This document shows, piece after piece, positions 7,391 through 13,927 of a DNA stretch of 64,000 nucleotides. Location: NCBI GenBank assembly GCA_965178585.1, contig OZ238267.1, positions 124,001 to 188,000 of the forward strand, given 5' to 3'. The stretch comes from Marifrigoribacter sp965178585. Lineage in GTDB: Bacteria; Bacteroidota; Bacteroidia; Flavobacteriales; Flavobacteriaceae. The notes beneath the pieces were generated by a model. The model was not told the origin of the DNA. It ran no database searches and saw nothing but the letters and a program-made list of their open reading frames with translations. The stretch's first letter is position 1. The number at the start of each line of letters is the position of its first letter. A program made the translations under genes and the position numbers.

Positions 7391-9013
7391 CTATTTTAAT
7401 ATTTTCTGGTATCTCGATTCATTTTTTAAAACAGAAACCGCTTCTAATATTTCAGGACTATGCTCTAAATGATAATTGTACATTCCATCACGATAAAAGT
7501 AACGTTTTAAAATTTCATCACTTAATAGGGTAATTATCTCTTCTTTCTTTTCTATTAAGGCAGCTTCTTTAGCGGTATCTACTGCTTTCATTAACTGGTC
7601 ATAACTAGTAGCTATTTCCTTTTGTAAATGTTCGTCTTCTGCCTTACGCAATGCTTCTGAAAACAATTTTTCAGATTCTGTTTCGTATTCAAAATTATTA
7701 GTTTTTAAAAACTGAAGAAAATCTTGAAAATCCCCATTAGAAAAACTGAAATTATTCCAATCAACAACCGTATTAGAATAAAAATAATTAGTTGCGTAAT
7801 CAAAAATTGCTTGATCTTTTAATAAAGCGGTAGTAATAGGACTGAAGTTTCCGGTTTCCAACTCAACATCTGGCATAATACCTCCACCATCATAAACTGT
7901 TCTTCCTCCTTTTGTTTTAAATGAATTATACTCTTTGGAATCTACACGAACCGGATCTCCGTTTTCATCACGATTCCAATAATCCAATGCTTGTATACAT
8001 CTACCGCTTGGAGTATAATACCTTGAAATAGTAACCTTTAATTGAGTACCATACGTTAGTTTTTTAGGTCGTTGCACCAAACCTTTTCCAAAGCTTCGCG
8101 CTCCAATGATAACTGCTCTGTCTAAATCTTGCAATCCGCCTGAAACAATTTCACTTGCAGAGGCACTTCTTCCGTTTACTAAAACCACTAATGGAATTTC
8201 TGTATCATATCCAGGTTTTTGAGTTTTATAGGTTTTATTATACTTCTTTATGGCTGATTTTGTGGTTACAATCGATTCTCCCTTAGGCACAAACAAATTA
8301 ACTATGTTAATAGCTTCTGTTAATAATCCTCCCGGATTCCCTCTTAAATCGAGTATAATTTTAGTAGCACCTTGACTTTTTAAATCTTCTAGAGCAGCTT
8401 TAGTTTCAACAGTAGTTTTTCTATTAAATTTAGACAAAACAATATAACCTACATCTTCATTAATTAGCTTGTAAAAGGGTACCGCATGAACATCGATCGC
8501 TCCACGAGTTAAGGTGGTTGTTTCTGTTTTTCCCTGACGTAAATAAGTTAATTTAACTTTAGAATCTGCAGTTCCTTTTAGCAATTCGCTTGAATCCCCT
8601 TCGTGGTCAGAAAGTGTAATGTTTCCTATTTTGATAATTTGATCTCCCGCTTTTAGGCCAGCATTATCTGCTGGAAACCCTTTAAAAGGCTCGATAATAA
8701 TCATTTTTTTATCCTTGTTTCTAACCGTTGCACCAATTCCTGTGTACATTCCGGAATTGTTAATACGTGAGTCTTCCACCTCTTGTTCGTTCCAATAAAC
8801 GGTATAGGGATCTAAATCCTCCAACATTCCTTTTATGGCTTTATTCATTAAATCTGAAGGAGTTGTTTCATCAACATAATTCATATTTAACTCTTTAAAA
8901 AGCGTCGTAAATATTTCGATTTGCTTGGCGATTTCAAAAAAATCTCCTTTAAAACTTACGGTTGTAAATAGGATTCCTAAAGCTAAAATAGGAATGAGAA
9001 TTTTCTTTTTCAT
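7391..9013 (-). CDS. C-terminal processing peptidase, S41 family
   Basis: A 540-residue periplasmic serine protease of the CtpA/Prc type. Order: signal-anchor (1-22), N-terminal helical region, PDZ domain (about 86-165, with GIGATV and PADNAGLKAGDQI), S41 catalytic domain (about 185-390). The Ser/Lys dyad is visible: S285 in GRSASASE and K310 in FGKG, 25 residues apart as in characterised Ctp proteases. A C-terminal helical extension (about 400-540) is typical of the Bacteroidota members. The start overlaps the rnpA stop by one base (TAATG), so the genes are translationally coupled. Confidence 0.92.
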   Translation of the reverse strand: MKKKILIPILALGILFTTVSFKGDFFEIAKQIEIFTTLFKELNMNYVDETTPSDLMNKAIKGMLEDLDPYTVYWNEQEVEDSRINNSGMYTGIGATVRNKDKKMIIIEPFKGFPADNAGLKAGDQIIKIGNITLSDHEGDSSELLKGTADSKVKLTYLRQGKTETTTLTRGAIDVHAVPFYKLINEDVGYIVLSKFNRKTTVETKAALEDLKSQGATKIILDLRGNPGGLLTEAINIVNLFVPKGESIVTTKSAIKKYNKTYKTQKPGYDTEIPLVVLVNGRSASASEIVSGGLQDLDRAVIIGARSFGKGLVQRPKKLTYGTQLKVTISRYYTPSGRCIQALDYWNRDENGDPVRVDSKEYNSFKTKGGRTVYDGGGIMPDVELETGNFSPITTALLKDQAIFDYATNYFYSNTVVDWNNFSFSNGDFQDFLQFLKTNNFEYETESEKLFSEALRKAEDEHLQKEIATSYDQLMKAVDTAKEAALIEKKEEIITLLSDEILKRYFYRDGMYNYHLEHSPEILEAVSVLKNESRYQKILK

Positions 9014-9366
9014 TATTTAATTTTTTTTATCACAGACTTAAGCGATGCCTCAATTGTGAAGTATGGTAACATTTCCTTACCAATATATAAAAAGAACAAC
9101 GTAAACTTTAAATCACCTTCGTTTTTTAACAAATGTTTCTGAAGTCGATAAGCTTCTCTAAGTTGTCTTTTTATACGATTTCTATCTACTGCATTTTTAA
9201 AATTACGTTTTGGAACCGCAAATGCAGCTTGGGTTTTTTCCTTGTTTTCAATGGAAAGATAAAAAACTTTTATAGGGTATTTGGTAACCGTTTTTCCTTC
9301 TGTAAATAGAAGTTCAATGGCTTTTTTGCTTTTGAGTTTTTCAGATTTTGGAAAACGGAAATTCAT
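9013..9366 (-). CDS. rnpA: Ribonuclease P protein component
   Basis: A 117-residue basic protein that binds the RNase P RNA and helps process the 5' ends of tRNA precursors. The conserved RNR motif region is present as KRNFKNAVDRNRIKRQLREAY (about residues 53-74), with the family N-terminal FRFPKSEKLKSKKAIELLF. Length is normal. Unlike the classical rpmH-rnpA pair, no rpmH lies upstream here; the next gene downstream is the ctpA-like protease, coupled by a one-base overlap. Confidence 0.95.
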   Translation of the reverse strand: MNFRFPKSEKLKSKKAIELLFTEGKTVTKYPIKVFYLSIENKEKTQAAFAVPKRNFKNAVDRNRIKRQLREAYRLQKHLLKNEGDLKFTLFFLYIGKEMLPYFTIEASLKSVIKKIK

Positions 9367-9407
9367 GGAGGTAAAAGTAAGAAATATGAAAGAGTATTGG
9401 TTCTTAT

Positions 9408-10550
9408 TTAAAACCCAATATCTAAATCCAACCGAATACGATTCCCGTTCTCTTTTGAAACCCCTAAAGGAATTAATTGATCCACCATAAAGAACCTCAC
9501 TTTTAAGCGAAAGTTTTTACGAATTAAATAGGCCGCATTTAACTCTAATCCTTTGAAATTTGTCACCCTACCATCAGGTGATCCATACGATGAATAATCC
9601 CATCTTACCCAATCGTTTTGTGCTAAAAAATCAACAACAGCATATTTTTCGATATAACTAAAAGTAGTACCTACCGCCCAGTCTCCACGATCGTTTAATT
9701 TTCCAACATTAACAGAGGCTACCACTCCATTTTTTTGATTTTTAAACTTTTGTGGAATGGAATCGTTTTGATTTAAGTTTTCTAAATTATAATAATAGTC
9801 AACACCTACATCAATGTGTGGTTTTTCTATGATTTTTGCTTTTACCCCTATATGAAGTATGGAATAATCAAAATTATAGGTTTCATTACCATCTGGAATA
9901 TTTGGCATTTGATGAAAATAATAAAAGGATGGAAACAGAGTCAAACGGTCGTTCCAATGTTTAGAAACCAATTGAATTCCTTGTAAATATTGATCCTCAT
10001 TAAAAGTACTTCCCGATGATGATAAAATAAAATGACTCGCATTTATTTTCAGAGAATTAATAAATGAGCTTTCAAAAGGAAATAAACCGCTTACAAATAC
10101 ACCATCTGGAAAAACATTATCACTCCAAAATAACTCATTTTGTTTTTCGAAAGGAAAGGTGTTTTTACCTAACCATCCGGAGAAATTTTTATAATGAGCT
10201 TTAAAATAAAGTTTTTCAAAACCAATAGGAACCGTGCTAAATTCCTTAAATCCTTCGCCTAAAGTTAACTGTGGATCTTGCTGCTTTTCTCGAAATCCTG
10301 TTCTTAACCGCATCCCAAATTCGGCCCATTCGGTAACTTGATATTTAGCTCCAAATCGGAAACGATATCGTAATCGAGATCTATTTTCTCGATAAGTTCC
10401 ATCCGATTTTCTAGAATTCCAATCTTGCTCAATCCGAAATCTAAAATCACCCGTAAAGGTCAATTTTTTTGTAGCAGTAGTATCACTTTGAGAAAAGAGA
10501 CTAGGATTGATTAACACAAAAAAGAATAAAGTAATAATCAAATTTCTCAT
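9408..10550 (-). CDS. Putative outer-membrane porin
   Basis: A 380-residue outer-membrane beta-barrel protein. A signal peptide (about 1-20) ends at LFSQ. The rest alternates hydrophobic and polar residues with many aromatic-bounded strands and ends in a strand finishing LDIGF, as expected for BAM-inserted barrels. The early pattern FTGDFRFRIEQDW...RSRLRYRFRFGAKY...GMRLRTG resembles the putative porin family (Porin_5-like). Solute unknown. It is a monocistronic gene upstream of rnpA. Confidence 0.75.
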   Translation of the reverse strand: MRNLIITLFFFVLINPSLFSQSDTTATKKLTFTGDFRFRIEQDWNSRKSDGTYRENRSRLRYRFRFGAKYQVTEWAEFGMRLRTGFREKQQDPQLTLGEGFKEFSTVPIGFEKLYFKAHYKNFSGWLGKNTFPFEKQNELFWSDNVFPDGVFVSGLFPFESSFINSLKINASHFILSSSGSTFNEDQYLQGIQLVSKHWNDRLTLFPSFYYFHQMPNIPDGNETYNFDYSILHIGVKAKIIEKPHIDVGVDYYYNLENLNQNDSIPQKFKNQKNGVVASVNVGKLNDRGDWAVGTTFSYIEKYAVVDFLAQNDWVRWDYSSYGSPDGRVTNFKGLELNAAYLIRKNFRLKVRFFMVDQLIPLGVSKENGNRIRLDLDIGF

Positions 10551-10622
10551 AAAACAAAAGTGCTGCTTGATTTTATAAATTTACGAGTTAAAATGAAGGT
10601 AACCAAAAATGAAAAAGATATT

Positions 10623-11300
10623 TTAATCTTCTTTTGAACCATAGATATAATCCATATCAGGCTTTTCTGTATAGAAATAATGAACCCAAATATATAGATG
10701 ATTAAAAGCAGCTGCTAACAAAGCCGCCTTAGACCTAAACAATATCGCAATAACCCAAAGAGCAAAAAAGCCATATACATACATACCGTTTGAGGTGTAT
10801 TTAAAAATTCCTTTGGAAACCATTGGATAATTTTTAGCTTTTTCGGGTTCAAAATGATCAATTCCAAAAGCTCTATCCATTCCAAAATATTTTTTTACAG
10901 AGTAAAATAAATATATAGACGGGATCAAAAGTATGATAGCAACAAAATAACTGAAAACTGGATATACATCCAAGGTTTTAGCATTTGAAATTGCTAATAA
11001 AGTAATGCTAATCGGTCTTGAAATAATTAAAATTGCAAACCCAATTTTATAATATAAAAACCCTTGTTTTCCGAAAATTTTTGTAATGGACTGGTGATAA
11101 AGCTCTAAATACCAACAAACAAAAACATATACTTGATGAACAATTGGTGAAGCTATTGCAATGTATAACCAAGTCTTAGTAGGTATTCCCCATAATTCAC
11201 CTTTAAGAAAAACAGGATAATTACTACAGATAAAAGAAACTGCCCATAAGGCTATAATTAATAATACTAAATGCTTTATTTGATTTTTGACGACATTCAT
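10623..11300 (-). CDS. Integral membrane protein, possible ICMT/PEMT-like methyltransferase fold
   Basis: A 225-residue protein with about six membrane helices. The C-terminal part (FGMDRAFGIDHFEPEKAKNYPMVSKGIFKYTSNGMYVYGF..., about residues 138-175, ending in a YTEKPDMDYIYG tail) recalls the pattern of isoprenylcysteine/phospholipid methyltransferase-like membrane proteins, where a conserved GPF/GIF region precedes a terminal EExxL-like element. The resemblance is partial and the key residues are not all there. It is the last gene before the small-RNA locus. Function unproven. Confidence 0.5.
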   Translation of the reverse strand: MNVVKNQIKHLVLLIIALWAVSFICSNYPVFLKGELWGIPTKTWLYIAIASPIVHQVYVFVCWYLELYHQSITKIFGKQGFLYYKIGFAILIISRPISITLLAISNAKTLDVYPVFSYFVAIILLIPSIYLFYSVKKYFGMDRAFGIDHFEPEKAKNYPMVSKGIFKYTSNGMYVYGFFALWVIAILFRSKAALLAAAFNHLYIWVHYFYTEKPDMDYIYGSKED

Positions 11301-11350
11301 TATTGTAAAAGTAAAGAATGTTATCGTAAGTAGATAAAATTTACAAAAGA

Positions 11351-11432
11351 AAAAGGGCGCTTTCGCGCCCTATTAATTAAAATCAATTTTCTTTTTCAAT
11401 TTTAATTTTTCAATCAATCAAAACAACTAACT
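11351..11432 (-). ncRNA. Predicted small RNA 1 of a tandem trio
   Basis: Predicted minus-strand transcript of about 80 nt. It starts about 7 nt after the -7 box TATCTTTG (11446-11439) and ends at a strong terminator, GGGCGC-TTTC-GCGCCC (11355-11370), followed on the minus strand by a T-run. Its first ~23 nt (GTATAGTTAGTTGTTTTG and on) are shared with small RNA 2. No ORF with a plausible start is present. The upstream region carries the palindrome at 11467-11485. It is predicted entirely from promoter, terminator and repetition; expression is not shown. Confidence 0.6.
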
Positions 11433-11466
11433 ATACCTCAAAGATACATGGGTAGATGAGGTTTCA

Positions 11467-11500
11467 ATATGACATTCCATGTCAATGGGAAAACTTTAAC
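11467..11500 (-). promoter_or_regulatory. Operator 1 upstream of small RNA 1
   Basis: The core palindrome TGACAT-TCC-ATGTCA is followed (plus strand) by GGGAAAACTTTAAC, which is conserved in operators 1-3. Exactly 20 nt separate the ATATGAC edge from the -7 box (plus-strand CAAAGATA, 11439-11446). No TTTG -33 box is present at the usual place; the palindrome occupies it. This arrangement suggests an activator-dependent promoter, probably controlled by the HTH protein at 13007. Confidence 0.65.
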
Positions 11501-11517
11501 AAATTAGTAATAACCAT

Positions 11518-11657
11518 AAAAAAAGTGGGTGTTTAACACACCCGCCCACTTAAAATTGGGGATACTAAGTGGTTAAAATAACCACTAACATAATCAACCA
11601 ATCAACTAACTAACCAAATTTTAATTTTCAATCATTGTTCAATCAAAACAACTAACT
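11518..11657 (-). ncRNA. Predicted small RNA 2 of a tandem trio
   Basis: Predicted minus-strand transcript of about 140 nt from the -7 box TATCTTTG (11671-11664) to a terminator formed by GGGTGT/ACACCC with flanking AAGT/ACTT and a T-run (about 11518-11552). Its 5' part matches small RNA 1. Its 3' two thirds match small RNA 3, including the repeated TTAGTTAGTTGATTGG region and an internal hairpin AGTGG...CCACT. The hairpin is kept in small RNA 3 although its loop and flanks differ, which supports a structured RNA. The longest ATG reading frame is only a few codons. Confidence 0.6.
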
Positions 11658-11691
11658 ATACTCCAAAGATATGTTGGTTTACAGTGTTGGT

Positions 11692-11725
11692 ATATGACAT
11701 TTAATGTCATAGGGAAAACTTTAAC
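11692..11725 (-). promoter_or_regulatory. Operator 2 upstream of small RNA 2
   Basis: This is the best copy: TGACAT-TTA-ATGTCA, flanked by ATA and T and followed by AGGGAAAACTTTAAC on the plus strand. The gap to the -7 box (plus-strand CAAAGATA, 11664-11671) is again exactly 20 nt. The 34-bp block has the same length and layout as operators 1 and 3. Confidence 0.65.
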
Positions 11726-11741
11726 TTTTTTACTTTTTTAC

Positions 11742-11851
11742 AAAAAAACGGGTGCTTTAACACATCCGTTCACTTAAAATTGGGGAATAAAAAGTGGTTT
11801 TAAAGCCACTTACATAATCAACCAATCAACTAACTAATTAACCAAATTATT
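11742..11851 (-). ncRNA. Predicted small RNA 3 of a tandem trio
   Basis: Predicted minus-strand transcript of about 110 nt from the -7 box TAAATTTG (11865-11858) to a terminator AACGGGTG...CACATCCGTT (about 11747-11770) with a T-run. It shares the TTAGTTAGTTGATTGGTTGA segment and the AAGTGG...CCACTT hairpin with small RNA 2, but lacks the 5' segment common to 1 and 2. No convincing peptide frame is present. Expression is inferred only. Confidence 0.58.
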
Positions 11852-11885
11852 ATGATACAAATTTACGTTCGTTTTTGCCTTTTTA

Positions 11886-11919
11886 ATATGACACTTAATG
11901 TCCTAGGGAAAACTTTAAC
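11886..11919 (-). promoter_or_regulatory. Operator 3 upstream of small RNA 3, overlapping a gene end
   Basis: The palindrome TGACAC-TTA-ATGTCC is a weaker match, with GGGAAAACTTTAAC conserved. The -7 box (plus-strand CAAATTTA, 11858-11865) lies exactly 20 nt away. The operator includes the last codons and the stop (at 11895) of the 167-aa gene, so coding and regulatory constraints overlap here. Confidence 0.6.
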
Positions 11920-12398
11920 ATATCAGGATCAAATAACTCATAATCAAAAACACCATTTTCTTTTATGATTTTATATGAGTTGCCTTCGCTATCAAATAAA
12001 GTTTCTGTTTCAAAATTGTTAATATTATGATACTTATAAGTATTTCTTTCTTCTTCTAATTCTAGTAGTTGTTCACATAAATCATCAATTTGACTTCCAA
12101 ACAATTTTGATCCAGTATTTATACTGTCAAAGTCATTAATTGAGTAATAAATATTTAATGAAGGAATTTTAAAGCCATAAATATTTTTATTAACTACTTC
12201 TATTACCGATTTCTTTAAAAAATCAGTTTCTTTTGATGCTATATCAAAAACATGTTGATAGCTTTCAAATTTATCAATCGCTTTTCTTCTATTTTGTTGA
12301 GAATTATTAGAATTAAAGACATAATTTTTTGTTTCAAAAAATGTTTTGTCCTTTTCAAAAACCTGATATTCCACCTCTAGTTTATAATTAATCCTCAT
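11895..12398 (-). CDS. Hypothetical protein, third gene of regulated operon
   Basis: A 167-residue protein without signal peptide or membrane segment. It starts with beta-like MRINYKLEVEYQVFEKDKTFFETKNY and has a charged helical middle (DDLCEQLLELEEERN). I recognise no family. The start lies 4 nt after the stop of the 80-aa gene, so it is the last gene of a three-gene operon driven from the operator at 12938. Its last codons form half of operator 3. Because the regulator gene and three small RNAs share the operator, the protein probably serves the same process. What that process is cannot be said. Confidence 0.65.
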   Translation of the reverse strand: MRINYKLEVEYQVFEKDKTFFETKNYVFNSNNSQQNRRKAIDKFESYQHVFDIASKETDFLKKSVIEVVNKNIYGFKIPSLNIYYSINDFDSINTGSKLFGSQIDDLCEQLLELEEERNTYKYHNINNFETETLFDSEGNSYKIIKENGVFDYELFDPDMLKFSLGH

Positions 12399-12402
12399 AC
12401 GT

Positions 12403-12645
12403 TTATTTATTTACAAGCTCATTAACTAATTTTAGCTCTTCTTTATTAAGTTCATTTCCTTTTAAGGAACTTAATAATCTAGAAAGGTTATTTACACTTT
12501 CTAAAGGAACAGTTTCCGCCATAAAATCTATTTGAAATAAGGCTTTTCTAATTTCTCGAATAGCATTTAGTTTTTGATGATTAATAGCTACACCATTTAC
12601 CGTTTCATATTCAATAAGCAATAATTTAGTTTGAATTATATCCAT
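12403..12645 (-). CDS. Small hypothetical protein, paralogue of its upstream neighbour
   Basis: An 80-residue acidic, all-helical protein. It aligns over its length with the 88-residue product of the preceding gene: LLLIEYETVN against LFLLEYMVIN, KLNAIREIRKAL against RLEAIKSVGKLL, SVNNLSRLLSSLKG against SVSGLVSELSLTKG, and a last helix ELKLVNELV against EKELVEEII. The start lies inside the end of the upstream gene (20-bp overlap), so translation is coupled. No known domain is recognised. A tandem pair of small helical proteins suggests a heteromeric complex, but this is inference. Confidence 0.6.
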   Translation of the reverse strand: MDIIQTKLLLIEYETVNGVAINHQKLNAIREIRKALFQIDFMAETVPLESVNNLSRLLSSLKGNELNKEELKLVNELVNK

Positions 12646-12892
12646 TTATACCTTTTGTAATTTGAATAATCTCTTCAACTAACTCTTTTTCGGAAAAAGA
12701 TAACGATCGTCCTTTTGTTAAACTTAATTCACTAACCAAACCTGAAACACTATCTAGTTTAATGTTATCTATATCTAAATCTCCTTGGTCTAATAGCTTA
12801 CCAACGCTCTTTATTGCTTCAAGTCTAAGAGTGTCTTTTTCAATTCTATTTATCACCATATATTCCAGTAGGAACAAATTTTTTCTAATCAT
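12626..12892 (-). CDS. Small hypothetical protein, first gene of regulated operon
   Basis: An 88-residue helical protein, paralogous to the next gene. It has a good Bacteroidota-type promoter: -7 box TATTTTTG (12917-12910), 20 nt downstream of the palindrome at 12938, the same geometry as the three small RNA promoters. It is transcribed divergently from the HTH regulator gene at 13007. No domain is recognised. The operon order is 88 aa, 80 aa, 167 aa. Confidence 0.6.
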   Translation of the reverse strand: MIRKNLFLLEYMVINRIEKDTLRLEAIKSVGKLLDQGDLDIDNIKLDSVSGLVSELSLTKGRSLSFSEKELVEEIIQITKGINGYNSN

Positions 12893-12937
12893 CTTGTACT
12901 AATTTGAAGCAAAAATATTGTTAGATTTTAATAATAG

Positions 12938-12960
12938 ATATGACGTTTAATGTCGTATTG
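12938..12960. promoter_or_regulatory. Operator 4 in the divergent regulator/operon gap
   Basis: ATATGACGTTTAATGTCGTA is a palindromic variant of operators 1-3 with symmetric G/C changes in the half-sites (TGACGT and ATGTCG). The -7 box of the leftward operon (plus-strand CAAAAATA, 12910-12917) is exactly 20 nt away. It also lies about 50 nt before the start of the HTH gene, so it could serve autoregulation. The GGGAAAACTTTAAC block of operators 1-3 is only partly kept (AAAGTTAA near 12970). Confidence 0.62.
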
Positions 12961-13006
12961 AGATAAAAAAAAGTTAAATTTAGACCTTGTTTTAATTTTT
13001 TAGTTA

Positions 13007-13876
13007 ATGAAAAAGTATTCAACATTAGGAGAATTATTGGTCGACTACAGAAGAATCAATAAAATTTCACAAATAGATTTTGCTGCATTGTTTGAAGTTG
13101 ATATTCGTACTATATTAAGATGGGAAAAAAACGAAACCCTCTTAAAACCTGATAAGGAAGAATTACTAACAGACATCACTTTTATTCCCTATCAAGTTAT
13201 TAGAAACCTAAATGCACCAGTTGCTATCCCCACTTATTACGACTTTGATCTTAGAAAGTATTCTCTTTCTTCTATTACTAAAGATTTGCCAGATGCAGAA
13301 TGGATAAAAGATAAGATTGATAAAACAACTCATAGAATTAGAAACATTAACAATGACGAAGACATTAATAATATTATACGATTTATTAATCTTCAAAAAA
13401 ACGATCAAAAATCAACCTCTAAAGAATTAATTAGAGAAGCTGTTAGAATTTTACCAGAATTAAATTTAATAATAACAGATACCTCTGGAAATTACGCAGG
13501 ACATTGTGTTTATTTCCCCCTTAGTGAGGAAACCTATTTAAAAATAAAATCTAAAGAAATTAAAGAAAACGAGTTAAAAGTTGAAGATTTAGTAAATTAT
13601 AAAAAACAGAAGACTCCTGTTTTTTATTGCCATAGCATTACTGCAGATTGTAACGAAAACTTCTTTTTTATTATAGGCGAAGTCCTTATGTTTTTTAGAG
13701 ATACTAAACTAGAAAACTATATATATGCACTTTTAACATCACGTTACGATTCTTACGATATGAGTAAGCAATTAGGTGTTAATTTAATTTGGGAAGATAA
13801 AGAAGCGCAAAAAGAATATGGAATGCTATCTGCTCCTAGGTTGTATGAAGGTAATTTCACAAATTTTCTAAAATAA
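13007..13876 (+). CDS. HTH (XRE-like) transcriptional regulator
   Basis: A 289-residue protein. Residues about 6-60 form an XRE-like helix-turn-helix (LLVDYRRINKISQIDFAALFEVDIRTILRWEKNE). The remainder (about 100-289) is an unrecognised mixed alpha-beta domain with a possible acyl- or ligand-binding look (YAGHCVYFPL..., FFFIIGEVLMFF), which I cannot name. It is divergent from the 12892 operon across the operator at 12938 and is the only regulator gene in the locus. It is therefore the best candidate to bind the four palindromes and activate the small RNAs and the operon. A bidirectional terminator follows. Confidence 0.75.
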   Translation: MKKYSTLGELLVDYRRINKISQIDFAALFEVDIRTILRWEKNETLLKPDKEELLTDITFIPYQVIRNLNAPVAIPTYYDFDLRKYSLSSITKDLPDAEWIKDKIDKTTHRIRNINNDEDINNIIRFINLQKNDQKSTSKELIREAVRILPELNLIITDTSGNYAGHCVYFPLSEETYLKIKSKEIKENELKVEDLVNYKKQKTPVFYCHSITADCNENFFFIIGEVLMFFRDTKLENYIYALLTSRYDSYDMSKQLGVNLIWEDKEAQKEYGMLSAPRLYEGNFTNFLK

Positions 13877-13907
13877 AAAAGCCTACTATATAGAATAGCA
13901 GGCTTTT
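13877..13907. terminator. Bidirectional rho-independent terminator
   Basis: AAAAGCCT-A-CTAT, a 5-nt loop, then ATAG-C-AGGCTTTT: a stem with one mismatch, flanked by A-run and T-run. It lies between the convergent ends of the HTH regulator (13876) and the M1 peptidase (13928) and can serve both. Confidence 0.8.
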
Positions 13908-13927
13908 ACATTATTTTAGGTAGTTAA

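Noticed and set aside
11340..11925. Three spaced repeat blocks read as a CRISPR array
   Set aside because: Repeat units are about 110-225 nt with promoters, hairpins and terminators inside, spacing is irregular, and no cas gene is near.
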